From assembly GCF_900580675.1 (NCBI RefSeq), contig NZ_UTBG01000106.1, positions 52,067 through 116,066 on the forward strand: a stretch of 64,000 bases of DNA. Direction: 5' to 3'. Under the pieces are notes generated by a model that did no database searches, had not been told where the DNA came from, and saw nothing but the letters and a program-made list of their open reading frames with translations. Position 1 is the first letter of the stretch; each line of letters starts with the position of its first letter. Position numbers and translations under genes: made by a program. This stretch comes from Pseudomonas viridiflava. GTDB lineage: Bacteria; Pseudomonadota; Gammaproteobacteria; Pseudomonadales; Pseudomonadaceae. Below are positions 31,062-39,384 of this stretch, in pieces.

Positions 31062-31340
31062 GTGATGCTCCTCCCCCTAAACCGGAGCATCACTCGCGGA
31101 ACACCAAACGTGCTCCGCGTTACTAGTGTTCCGGCTTACCACTCTTGGTGTTCCACCTCTGAAAGCCTCTATTTACTTGGCGTCTAGCATGGAACACCGC
31201 ATTTTCGCCAACTATGGATTAGGATTCCCCTCGCCCCTTTTCACGGCGCGAAACTTCAGCGCGAGCAAGTGCGACGGATCGCTTCAGATCCACCGATCTA
31301 CCGCGTCTGACTCCTCCCAGGCGAAGGAGTCGGAGCGGCG
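31062..31340. other. Inverted-repeat-rich intergenic stretch
   Basis: It contains perfect inverted repeats: GTGATGCTCC/GGAGCATCAC (31062-31071/31084-31093), GGAACACCAA with TTGGTGTTCC some 40 bp later, and GACTCCT/AGGAGTC near 31310-31330. GGAACAC or its complement occurs four times in about 110 bp. No gene is supported. From about 31340 to 31550 nothing else is recognised. Confidence 0.5.
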
Positions 31341-31552
31341 GATTTTACGGGTACTCCCTAAGCCCCCCACAAGGGTTATCAGATTCGCGGATTTCCTCTA
31401 GCTGAATAGTTTATAAGCATGTCCTTCTTTTCCAATCTTGGGTATACATCAGCCCTAATATCTGGACCGTCCAATCACAGATATGTCGAATAGTATACGA
31501 TTTCAGTAAGAAAACTTATCCCATGCTGTGCAAAGTGGCGCTCATTCACAAT

Positions 31553-31580
31553 CACAAAAAAAGGGCCACAAGGCCCTTTC
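31553..31580 (-). terminator. Terminator of the four-gene island operon
   Basis: On the minus strand, AAGGGCC-TTGT-GGCCCTT followed by TTTTTGTG, 22 bp after the last gene. Confidence 0.9.
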
Positions 31581-31601
31581 CATAAAACTTGCAAAATCAA
31601 A

Positions 31602-32486
31602 CTATGCACTAAAATCAATCAACGACTCATATTTGGCAGCAATATTTATACCATACGAATAATTCTGATTATATTGATGAGCATTAGCATGAACGAGACC
31701 TATGGAAGGCTCTTCTCTATTTAGGAGATACAAAGCAATTATAGAAGGCCTAGGACCTACAGAGGTTGCGACAATATTAAAGCAGTCTATATTTTTAGAA
31801 ATGGATGCTTTAATTTCATCTTTCAATTTTGTAGGATCCGAGTAAGCATCAAGTTTGATCAGATCTACCTCCGCCCCACCGCCTAATTGACTTATACATC
31901 TCTCACTATTATTTAATTGATTACCTTGCTGGGTTACAAGTAGAACCTTTTTGGGTTCAAAGAAGTCAACGAAATTCTGAGCGCGACTTACATCAAACCC
32001 GGAAAACAAAATCAAGGCAGTGGGCAGATCGGGATATGCGATACCGCTATGACGGAAGACCATCTGAGGCTTTCCTGTTTCCGCGGACAACCACTCTCCA
32101 TAGGTTTCTGGTGGATAATATAGGCAATTAAACTGAACTCTCGCCGACTCAAGACTATGTAAGCAAGCCCAAATGAGATAGCGTGGCATGGTAGTGAAAT
32201 CCAAAACTATTTCATCATCACGACTTAAGTCACCTAGCGCATTCAGCGCAACATTCCAAACTTCCACATGATTATCACTGCGAAACTTAAAGTATTCATG
32301 CTGGACGTTCAGAATATCAAGCTTTTGAGTAAGCGCCAATTTATTCGCGACTGCAATATCGGGAAAAAAGGTGGACGGGTCAAATACCACGACCTTGTCT
32401 GGAATATACGTCAACAGAATATCTTCAACCCCGGATAAAAAGCGCGGTTCCCATCCCATCGAGGTAATAAGAATTTTGTTACTCAT
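31602..32486 (-). CDS. Unrecognised alpha/beta protein, last gene of the island operon
   Basis: 294 residues; the family is not recognised. The pattern suggests two Rossmann-like lobes: residues 1-150 (KILITSMGWEPRFLSG, then VLDFTTMPRYLIWACL at about 94-109) and residues 155-294 (TALILFSGFDVSRAQNF, KKVLLVT, then NIVATSVGPRPSIIALYLL). The DxTTMPR segment after a beta strand recalls the D-x-T-x-G-x-K/R loop of CARF sensor domains, but this is only a resemblance. No nuclease or membrane motif is seen. The start overlaps the ATPase gene by 8 bp and has AGAGGG as Shine-Dalgarno. It is AT-rich like its neighbours. It may be a sensor or effector of the system. Confidence 0.7.
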   Translation of the reverse strand: MSNKILITSMGWEPRFLSGVEDILLTYIPDKVVVFDPSTFFPDIAVANKLALTQKLDILNVQHEYFKFRSDNHVEVWNVALNALGDLSRDDEIVLDFTTMPRYLIWACLHSLESARVQFNCLYYPPETYGEWLSAETGKPQMVFRHSGIAYPDLPTALILFSGFDVSRAQNFVDFFEPKKVLLVTQQGNQLNNSERCISQLGGGAEVDLIKLDAYSDPTKLKDEIKASISKNIDCFNIVATSVGPRPSIIALYLLNREEPSIGLVHANAHQYNQNYSYGINIAAKYESLIDFSA

Positions 32487-34188
32487 CGAATAACCCTCTT
32501 TGCATATCAGACTCTGCTAGGGAAGGAAACTTACCGGTTAGCATAGATGCGACTAAAGCGGAGGATCTGATCGATGCACGTCCGTGTTGACCATGCGGAT
32601 CTAGGCCTCTCGCAGGCCAAAATAGTCTATTCAACGTGTAGTAATCTTCCTGACGCCCCCCATCCTTGGACGGTCCGGAACGTCGATACATAACTTGAGC
32701 TTTCCGCATTAACCCTAAAATAGGTAAAAGCCGTTTATCACATTCAGGCGTCCGTTCGGAAATTGTAAATGTGATTATTCGCGGTTCGGAAGCATGATTG
32801 AAAAGCCTGTCCCGAAAATAATCACCCAACGCGCTAACCAAATTAAATATCTGTTGAGCTTGCTCCTTAGAGCAATCATCGAGTTCGCGGTCTAATCCAT
32901 CTCGAACACGGCTCCAAAGCTTCTCACTTTCCTTCATAATGACTTCCGCCTGAATAGAAGGCGAAATACTTTGAATAATTTTCCCAGAAGACTTAGACAA
33001 AGCGTCGTCATACATCCAATAACACGGTAATAGCAGATTACGCACCACACCACTTGAAAGGTGAATCAAAGTGTCCAACCCTGCATAAATCGGCCGATTC
33101 GCTTTTCGAGATCTCTTGCGAAAATATAAGGCACGAGCCTGCTTATATGCGTAATCGTTAATTTGCTTCTTATCTGCTTCTGGGTGCTCAGCAGTGTACT
33201 TCCGAACCACCTCATCCCAGCAAAGATCTAACTCCGCCCTAAACTCTAGACTCTCCTCAAAAAACTGATCAGGAGATGATGCTATACCAATGTTTTTCAG
33301 TCGCTTTTCGATAATACTCCTTGCAAGCATCCCAAATTGAGAGCTCTCATTCTGGAATGGCTGCTCCAGATTTATCGCAATATAGTCATGCCCTTCAATA
33401 ATGCTGCCACCAGTTGAGGTTCTCCGATCAAAATCAACAACAGTCGCGAGCGCAACTTTAAAGCTGAATACCGAATGATCACGATAGCTAAGCCATGAGT
33501 TGAGCATTAGTCTTTGATCATCATTGAGATCTTGCGCATCATCAATCATCAAAGAAAAATGGGTACCACTTAACACCGAAGTACTTCTAAGAGCGCCTAA
33601 AAAAGGAACTATCAGTGTATAAAAGGTTCGAGCAAATGTGAAGTCAGTACGATTTTCAAAAGATAAAAATTGTTCTTGAGTTTTCCTCAGCTCTTTTTTT
33701 AGCGCTCGCTTGATAGACTTAAAAAGGCTAAGATCCCCTGGTAGGTCGTCATCAAATACGTAGAACAACTCATCTCTAAGTTCTTCTAGACTAGTAACAT
33801 CGAATAGTTCAACAATCTGTTCGCAATGCTCAGCAATGGCCACTGCAATAGATAAAACAAAATAATGCTCGGAGATCGCTTTTGAAAATTTCTCATCTTC
33901 AAAAAAATCATGATCTACCCTGCGGGCCAGAGGGGTACTACAAGACACGTAGACGCCTATATGCGAGAGGTCTTTTTGCACTAGCGGGGTATCTAATTTT
34001 TTGAGTTCTAACGGAAGCGAGTAATAGAGCAATGTCATACTCTTGCCACAGCCACGGTGGCCTAGGAGCAGGACGTTCCGCGACGACTTCAAAAAGCGCG
34101 AGTAGTTGTGATCATCAATAAACCAGTCGATAAGTAGGCGATCAGGAAGGTTTTTTGCGCCATCAAAATCAAAAGGATTATCGCTCAT
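32479..34188 (-). CDS. ORC/AAA-like P-loop ATPase of the island operon
   Basis: 569 residues. Walker A is GHRGCGKS (43-50) and Walker B is HFSLMIDDAQD (about 210-220), preceded by a helical insert. This is the pattern of ORC1/Cdc6 or STAND-like ATPases found in many defence operons. The region after residue 300 is helical, and a winged-helix-like end (LPILGLMRKAQVMYRR) is possible. GAGGAGAT stands just before the ATG, and the start overlaps the HD gene by 4 bp. It probably acts as a nucleotide-driven switch linking the methylase, the HD enzyme and the last protein. No nuclease or helicase motif is visible. Confidence 0.82.
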   Translation of the reverse strand: MSDNPFDFDGAKNLPDRLLIDWFIDDHNYSRFLKSSRNVLLLGHRGCGKSMTLLYYSLPLELKKLDTPLVQKDLSHIGVYVSCSTPLARRVDHDFFEDEKFSKAISEHYFVLSIAVAIAEHCEQIVELFDVTSLEELRDELFYVFDDDLPGDLSLFKSIKRALKKELRKTQEQFLSFENRTDFTFARTFYTLIVPFLGALRSTSVLSGTHFSLMIDDAQDLNDDQRLMLNSWLSYRDHSVFSFKVALATVVDFDRRTSTGGSIIEGHDYIAINLEQPFQNESSQFGMLARSIIEKRLKNIGIASSPDQFFEESLEFRAELDLCWDEVVRKYTAEHPEADKKQINDYAYKQARALYFRKRSRKANRPIYAGLDTLIHLSSGVVRNLLLPCYWMYDDALSKSSGKIIQSISPSIQAEVIMKESEKLWSRVRDGLDRELDDCSKEQAQQIFNLVSALGDYFRDRLFNHASEPRIITFTISERTPECDKRLLPILGLMRKAQVMYRRSGPSKDGGRQEDYYTLNRLFWPARGLDPHGQHGRASIRSSALVASMLTGKFPSLAESDMQRGLFDE

Positions 34189-35180
34189 TTTATCTCCTCG
34201 CTAAGCTTCTGCAACTTAGGTATAAGCACTTCAACCCCGTATTCTGGGTGAATTTTCTCAACATCCTTTGTATCAACACCCGGAATAAATAAATCGTCCA
34301 ACTCTATAGGAGGACCAATCAAACCTAACGGCTCCATCCCTTTCCAGAAATTTAGAAAAATAGACGTCTTCTTAAATGTCTCGAGAAACAGACTATAGTG
34401 CTTGCAGTACCTACGCTCACTATCAAGCTTATGAATCCTCGAATATATAAACCTAATCAACTCACAAAAACCCTGTAGGCTTTCTTGATTACTAAAGTCT
34501 ATTTCGTCGATATCTATATGATATGTTAAAGCTACTCTTCCGCCCCCTAAATCAATACTTATAGAGGTTACCTGAGCATACTGATGGTGAATCATCGAAT
34601 CTGGTGCGAAAGCGGCCATTTCGATCATGTACGCGGAAGTTCTTTGAGGCCCCTCTGCAAGCTCATCAGCGAAGCGTAAGATTGCAGCTAAGCTCTGTAC
34701 GCGAATTTTACTTCCAAAGATAAAGTCATCATTCAAATCTTTTAAAGTATCAGAAGTACCATCTGCGCTTTTCCCACTATGGCTACGACCTATATTTACA
34801 ACAAGAGCCATTTCTTGTCTATTCAACCATAGCTTATTAAAAACCGCACCATAAACGGTATTAATTCTTTGATTATGCTTCTTTCTTCCAAAAATATTCC
34901 CAACATCATGAAACAATATTGACTGACATAGAATATATAATTCCTCAGTGCTGAGGCGCTCTCCTGTTCCCAGTAACTGATAGGCATTGTCCAACACGTT
35001 GCGAATATGCTCAGGCCCATGATCAGTAAGGCTAGGCTCATTATTTCCAATCCAAGGGAGAATTTGCTCTACTAGTAGCGTGCGGGCGGATACATATCTC
35101 CCCCACAAGGCTCCGCCGCTACTTCCTTGGCTTTCCAACCTTAGTTTGAGCTCATCTTCTATCTTGGATGATTCCCACAT
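34185..35180 (-). CDS. HD-CE-like metal-dependent hydrolase of the island operon
   Basis: 331 residues. It carries HGPEH (54-58), FHDVGN with the HD pair at 91-92, H102 in KKHNQ, GRSHSG (131-136) and ADEL (171-174): a near-complete HD metal site. The LTDHGPEHI and LFHDVGNIFGR form resembles the HD-CE class often found with Hsp90-like and ATPase genes in conflict systems. HD enzymes cleave phosphoesters, in nucleotides or nucleic acids. The last 130 residues show no known domain. It starts 18 bp after the methylase and overlaps the ATPase gene by ATGA. Confidence 0.82.
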   Translation of the reverse strand: MWESSKIEDELKLRLESQGSSGGALWGRYVSARTLLVEQILPWIGNNEPSLTDHGPEHIRNVLDNAYQLLGTGERLSTEELYILCQSILFHDVGNIFGRKKHNQRINTVYGAVFNKLWLNRQEMALVVNIGRSHSGKSADGTSDTLKDLNDDFIFGSKIRVQSLAAILRFADELAEGPQRTSAYMIEMAAFAPDSMIHHQYAQVTSISIDLGGGRVALTYHIDIDEIDFSNQESLQGFCELIRFIYSRIHKLDSERRYCKHYSLFLETFKKTSIFLNFWKGMEPLGLIGPPIELDDLFIPGVDTKDVEKIHPEYGVEVLIPKLQKLSEEIK

Positions 35181-35198
35181 TGCTTAAAATATCCAGGG

Positions 35199-36251
35199 TT
35201 AAATTGACATTATGATATGTTTGAAAACAGCTTCAGCAAGCAAAGGCGGCACCGCATTTCCTACCTGCTGCTGTTGGAAGCCTATTGACCCTTGGAACTC
35301 ATATTGATCAGGAAATGACTGGAGCCGAGCTGCTTCTCTGATAGACAACCCTCGATCTTGCCAAGGATGAATCAACATGTTTTTACGGAAATTACCTACA
35401 ACAATTGAAGGCTTATCCGCATACAGACGATGATAGATACCTGTATGGCATCGAGTTTTATCTGCATAGTTCTTCATAAGCTCATCAGGAATATTTTCCC
35501 AGTTTCCGCCCTGAGGCACATGCGGATATCTCGAGAGTATATGCTGCGCATTTCTCGTGATTAAATGATTTGCACAGCTATCTAACTCTCCTCTCATCAA
35601 AGATGAGAACTTTGAATGTGGCGATGTTCTATAAGGTAGGATATTTATATTAGCCCCATTATCTAAAAAAGGAAGATCGCCAATTGCTTCGTCTACGGTA
35701 ACTGCGCACTCCTTGCTTTTCAGAGGCTCACTGAGAACCTTACCTTTCCTCGAACCAATAACAAAAAGTCGCTCCCTCCTTTGGGGTACACCGTATTCGC
35801 TCGCATTTAAAACAAACGTCGATGTTTTATATTTAAGCTTTTTGAACGAGTCCTGAATATTCTGTAAAAATACACCGCCTTCAGTCTCCTTTAAACCTTT
35901 GACATTCTCAAAAACAACCCATTCTGGCTCCAAGAGCTCTACAAAGCGCATGTATTCTAAAAACAGCCAGTTATTTGCATTATCTGAAGAGCGGGTTTTT
36001 TGATTAGATGTTGAAAAACCTTGGCAAGGAGGCCCACCAAAAAGAATGAATGGCGCAGCATTTAGGCTAGGCATATCAGACGTTTTAACGTTACGAATAT
36101 CCTTATTCAAAACTAAAGTTTCAGGATGGTTAACTCTGTACGTCGCGGCCGCATGAGGATCATTTTCAATAGCATATTTAACTTCTATGCCAGCTAGGGC
36201 TGCACCAACTGACATACCGCCAGCACCCGAAAAGATATCAACGGCCTGCAT
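35199..36251 (-). CDS. DNA (cytosine-5-)-methyltransferase
   Basis: 350 residues with every m5C motif: I DIFSGAGG (5-12), IV GGPPCQGFS with catalytic C76, VI ENV (115-117), VIII QRRERLF (157-163), IX REAARLQSFPD (305-315) and X QVGNAVPP (329-336). The target-recognition region lies between about 200 and 300; the target cannot be read from the sequence. There is no Vsr or restriction enzyme gene beside it, and the three genes after it are unlike usual R-M partners. The gene is AT-rich compared with the core. It is the first gene of the operon. Confidence 0.93.
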   Translation of the reverse strand: MQAVDIFSGAGGMSVGAALAGIEVKYAIENDPHAAATYRVNHPETLVLNKDIRNVKTSDMPSLNAAPFILFGGPPCQGFSTSNQKTRSSDNANNWLFLEYMRFVELLEPEWVVFENVKGLKETEGGVFLQNIQDSFKKLKYKTSTFVLNASEYGVPQRRERLFVIGSRKGKVLSEPLKSKECAVTVDEAIGDLPFLDNGANINILPYRTSPHSKFSSLMRGELDSCANHLITRNAQHILSRYPHVPQGGNWENIPDELMKNYADKTRCHTGIYHRLYADKPSIVVGNFRKNMLIHPWQDRGLSIREAARLQSFPDQYEFQGSIGFQQQQVGNAVPPLLAEAVFKHIIMSI

Positions 36252-36263
36252 TTATTGTCTCGT

Positions 36264-36278
36264 TCAATTAAAAATTGA
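36264..36278. promoter_or_regulatory. Palindrome upstream of the methyltransferase gene
   Basis: TCAATT-AAA-AATTGA, a perfect 6-bp inverted repeat 13-27 bp before the methylase start codon. It could be an operator; in an AT-rich region it could also be chance. Confidence 0.3.
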
Positions 36279-36399
36279 TTGACATTAACACATCTCCATC
36301 CTTCAAGCAGTCGTTTCCGTGAAGGGTGCGCGCTTGGGTAGGAAATGTGCCAACCGTTCGTCAAGGAACATCCTTGCGGTGCGCGAGCTCTGGACCTGA

Positions 36400-36885
36400 A
36401 CGGACAGCGGCTGCAATGACTGCCCCCCCCAAAGCCTTCGTCCCCGCCTCAAAAAGTACCTGAGTTGGGCCCTGCTAATCGGCGTTGCAACGCTATTCAT
36501 CTACGCATTCGCAAACAAACCTGCGCTACCCTCAGAAATCGTCCTGAAACAAGACTTCATCCCAGGCCAGTCAATCTACATCGTCCAAGACGCCAGGAAC
36601 CCCTATGAGCCAAAAAGCCTACGGTTCTACATCGACGATGGCGGGGGCAGGAATGATGAAACGATGAAGGTGCGCCTAGGCAAGAAGCCGCCGTTCCTGG
36701 TGTCGGACACTGACTTGAAAGATGTGGTGATCCAACCAGCCCCCAATGGCCTACACATCAAGCTCAAAGGCGCAGTCCAGAGGTATCGAAGCGATCTCTA
36801 CCTGGAAGACGGCGACACTCACACCACTTACCGTGTAAGCCTCGAACAGGTCGAGACCCGGCCGCCCTTGCCGAGCGGCCGGTAG
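36400..36885 (+). pseudogene. Small membrane-anchored protein gene with a poly-C frameshift
   Basis: A long frame ending at 36885 encodes RLKKYLSWALLIGVATLFIY (one transmembrane segment), then about 110 residues of soluble sequence (FIPGQSIYIV, LRFYIDDGGG, YRSDLYLEDGDTHTTYRVSL). It has no start codon. An ATG at 36416 begins MTAPP in another frame and meets eight C residues (36423-36430). One more C, or two fewer, would join it to the long frame as MTAPPQSLRPRLKKYLSW. The gene is therefore frameshifted, phase-variable, or affected by a sequencing error. Its function is unknown. Confidence 0.5.
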
Positions 36886-36887
36886 GG

Positions 36888-37172
36888 TTATTTCAGCAGG
36901 GCGATCAGCACACAGACAACCGCGATCACCAGCGCCGGCCACTGCATCGGCATGAAGAAGAAGTGATGCCGCACCCCATCGGCATGCGGCTGTCGATTCA
37001 GTACAAAGCCCAACACGGTGTTGATCGCCGACCCCGCGCCGAAGCCGATCAACACTTGCATCAGCGATGTGTTGCCGGGTTTGACGCTGGGGTCGGGCCA
37101 CAGCCACATCAACAGCAGCACCATGGCCACCGGGGTAAACAAGGTCAGCCAGCCTGCGCCGCGATAGATCAT
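36888..37172 (-). CDS. Small inner-membrane protein (94 aa), unknown
   Basis: 94 residues with two or three hydrophobic segments (about 8-26, 37-56 and 74-93). ATG 37172 is chosen because AGGAGG lies 7-8 nt before it. It follows the 300-residue membrane protein gene by 13 bp, so the two form a unit. I do not recognise the family. Confidence 0.7.
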   Translation of the reverse strand: MIYRGAGWLTLFTPVAMVLLLMWLWPDPSVKPGNTSLMQVLIGFGAGSAINTVLGFVLNRQPHADGVRHHFFFMPMQWPALVIAVVCVLIALLK

Positions 37173-37185
37173 GGTCTTATCCTCC

Positions 37186-38088
37186 TTATAAAGCTGCCGG
37201 CTCGCGCGCTTGTTCTTCAGCGGCGAATACGGCATCGAGGGTATTGAGGAACAGGTCGTGGCTCAGGATGCCGGTGGCGATGGTCGACAACACGGGTTTG
37301 CCGTTCTCGTCCTTGATCACCACTTTTTCGGTCCAGGCGTTGAGGTCGACGGTGCGCAGCGATGACATCGGCACTTTGCGGCCCTGGTAGTCCAGGAATG
37401 CGCGGCTGACCACGATCGGCGAGGTGGTGATTTTCAGGAAGTTTCCGCTCACGCGTTTGCCCCAGACTTGCCCCGAGCTGATGCAGTTGAACGTCACCGC
37501 GCCGCCCATCTCCAGCGTCGCGGCCACCGCAGGCATGCGCGCACGCACGTGCAGTTCACGCACCAGCTGTTGGAATTCGTAAAAGCCCTTGAGGGTTTCA
37601 ATCACCCGGTGAAACGGCTCCGTGGCATTACGGCGATAGGCCAGGTTGGTGATCATGCCGGTCATCACGGTTTGCCCGGAGCCGAACAGGTACAGGTCTT
37701 CGATGTCGGCGAAGGCCGTGTAGTCGCGCTGTTCGTTGATGATGCGTTCGATGCCGTGTTCAAACACGTTGTAACGCGGCGCGCGCAGCTTTTTGTGCCA
37801 GACGTAGGCCGCAAACACACCCAGCGCGAGAACGGCCAGCAAAGCGCTGGTGGCGTAAATCAAGGTCTGTGGGCTGCTGAAGTTTAACGCCATGCCCCGT
37901 GAGGTCTGGAGGCTGACCGGGCCCTCGTTGCCGGGTGGCAGGATCGTGCCCAGGTACAACACGAATCCGGCGAGACCTAACAACACAACACCGAAAACCA
38001 GACTGAAAATCAGGAAGCCTTTGCCGTGGCGGAAACTGGCGATCAGTTCACCGGTGGCGGAGGGCGTTTGTGCGGGGGATGTCTGCAT
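37186..38088 (-). CDS. Membrane protein with a PH-like region, unknown
   Basis: 300 residues with two transmembrane segments at about 25-48 and 73-94. The cytoplasmic remainder has alternating beta pattern (YNVFEHGIERIINEQRDYTAF, IEDLYLFGSGQTVMTGMI). The form recalls bacterial PH or DUF6585-like membrane proteins. No enzyme motif is seen. It is probably co-transcribed with the 94-residue protein. Confidence 0.65.
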   Translation of the reverse strand: MQTSPAQTPSATGELIASFRHGKGFLIFSLVFGVVLLGLAGFVLYLGTILPPGNEGPVSLQTSRGMALNFSSPQTLIYATSALLAVLALGVFAAYVWHKKLRAPRYNVFEHGIERIINEQRDYTAFADIEDLYLFGSGQTVMTGMITNLAYRRNATEPFHRVIETLKGFYEFQQLVRELHVRARMPAVAATLEMGGAVTFNCISSGQVWGKRVSGNFLKITTSPIVVSRAFLDYQGRKVPMSSLRTVDLNAWTEKVVIKDENGKPVLSTIATGILSHDLFLNTLDAVFAAEEQAREPAAL

Positions 38089-38307
38089 GGGGGCTTGCGT
38101 CCTTGTAAGTGAGTAAAGCGTGTCGATTGAGCCTTGCTCCCACTGGGCGCGCCTGGCTCGGCGGGTTGGAGCATGGCTAATTAATATCGTTCCTTGTGCC
38201 TACCGCTAAATGCGCGCTGGGTCACAACGTTCACGGCATCGGGTCTTTTTTTTCCTACGCAGAACAGTGATCATCGCCCTCCCCCCAAAGCCCGAGGAAC
38301 CGAAACC

Positions 38308-38637
38308 ATGGAATTGACGCTGGAAGCGGTTGCGCTCTTTGCACTGAAGCTGGTGCACGAGACTGACGGCGGCAGCCCGGTTTTGCGCGATGACTTGGTG
38401 ATGGACGGCTATGAGCGGGAGGTGTTTGGGTTGCTGGTGCGCCAGGGGGATTTGGCGGTGATTCAATCCAAACTGGCGGAATGTGTTGCTCAAGCACTTG
38501 AGGTATTGGGCGGGGCCGACACGGTGATGGGTCGCGAGCTGCAACGGTTGGCGACTGATGTGCACAATGTGGAGCAGCTTGATGAACTGCAGGTGCCGCT
38601 AACCAGCCTTAAGGATTACCTGAAAGATATCCAATGA
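38308..38637 (+). CDS. Hypothetical protein (109 aa)
   Basis: A helical, mildly acidic protein beginning MELTLEAVALFALKLVHETD. GAGGA lies about 10 nt before ATG 38308, which decides the start; the longer frame has no support. The 3' end overlaps the convergent LysE-type gene by 39 bp. Family not recognised. Confidence 0.55.
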   Translation: MELTLEAVALFALKLVHETDGGSPVLRDDLVMDGYEREVFGLLVRQGDLAVIQSKLAECVAQALEVLGGADTVMGRELQRLATDVHNVEQLDELQVPLTSLKDYLKDIQ

Positions 38638-39231
38638 ATCGGTGATCAGCATTCCGGCGAGATACACCATCAACACCGCCACTCCCGCATCCAGCCAGCG
38701 CCACACTGCCGGCGCTCGAAATAGCCTGGTTAATCGCTGACACCCCAACGCCAATAGTACGAACCACAACAGCGAAGCGGTCATGGCGCCTGTTGCGAAG
38801 AACACTTGCTGGCTCGTGGGCTTGGCTGCACCGATGGAGCCGATCAGCACCACCGTATCGAGCCATGCGTAAGGGTTGGCGAAGCCCAGAACGGCCGCTG
38901 TGCGCAACAGCCCACGTTGCGAATGACCCCGGGTGTCCGGCATGGATTGGTCCCGCAGGCACGCCAACAGGCGCTGACCACCGAACCACAGCAGATAAGC
39001 CGCGCCGGAGAGGAGCAACAGCACCACCAGTTTTGGCCGACTTTCCAAAAGCGACCCTAGCCCGGTGATGCCCAGTGCGATCAACAGGATATCGGCAACT
39101 ACGCAGACTGCGACTACGGCCCAGATAGGACCGCGGCTGACAGCTTGGCGGATGACTAAGGTGTCCTTCGGGCCGGGGGCGGCGAAGAGTCCAAAGCCAA
39201 GCACCAGGCCCTCGATGAAATAAGATGTCAT
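38599..39231 (-). CDS. LysE/ArgO-family amino acid exporter
   Basis: 210 residues with about six transmembrane segments. It has the LysE-type opening SYFIEGLVLGFGLFAAPGPK and GFANPYAWLDTVVLIGSI, which matches ArgO/LysE more than RhtB. It exports basic or other amino acids across the inner membrane. AAGG lies 7 nt before ATG 39231; the frame is open further upstream. It diverges from the XRE-NBR1 gene, 153 bp apart, which suggests that protein regulates it. Confidence 0.85.
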   Translation of the reverse strand: MTSYFIEGLVLGFGLFAAPGPKDTLVIRQAVSRGPIWAVVAVCVVADILLIALGITGLGSLLESRPKLVVLLLLSGAAYLLWFGGQRLLACLRDQSMPDTRGHSQRGLLRTAAVLGFANPYAWLDTVVLIGSIGAAKPTSQQVFFATGAMTASLLWFVLLALGCQRLTRLFRAPAVWRWLDAGVAVLMVYLAGMLITDSLDIFQVILKAG

Positions 39232-39384
39232 GGCTACCTTTCGCAACAGATGTAAAGGAATGCAACACACGCCAGATTCGCAAGCCTGCGAGAAACGACG
39301 ACACTGTCGGCTGTTTTTCAGTGTGCATGGCCCACTACACGCAACGGCGAACGGGTTGTCTTTTTTGACGAACAAAGGTGGGGC

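Noticed and set aside
35199..36251. Classical type II restriction-modification pair
   Set aside because: No restriction endonuclease or Vsr-like gene is adjacent; the neighbours are an HD hydrolase, an ATPase and an unknown protein.
29615..36400. Integrative element with att sites at tRNA-Leu
   Set aside because: No integrase gene and no visible repeat of the tRNA 3' end at the right side.
36303..36500. 65-codon minus-strand frame before the methylase
   Set aside because: No ribosome-binding site or family pattern; it lies opposite the frameshifted plus-strand gene.
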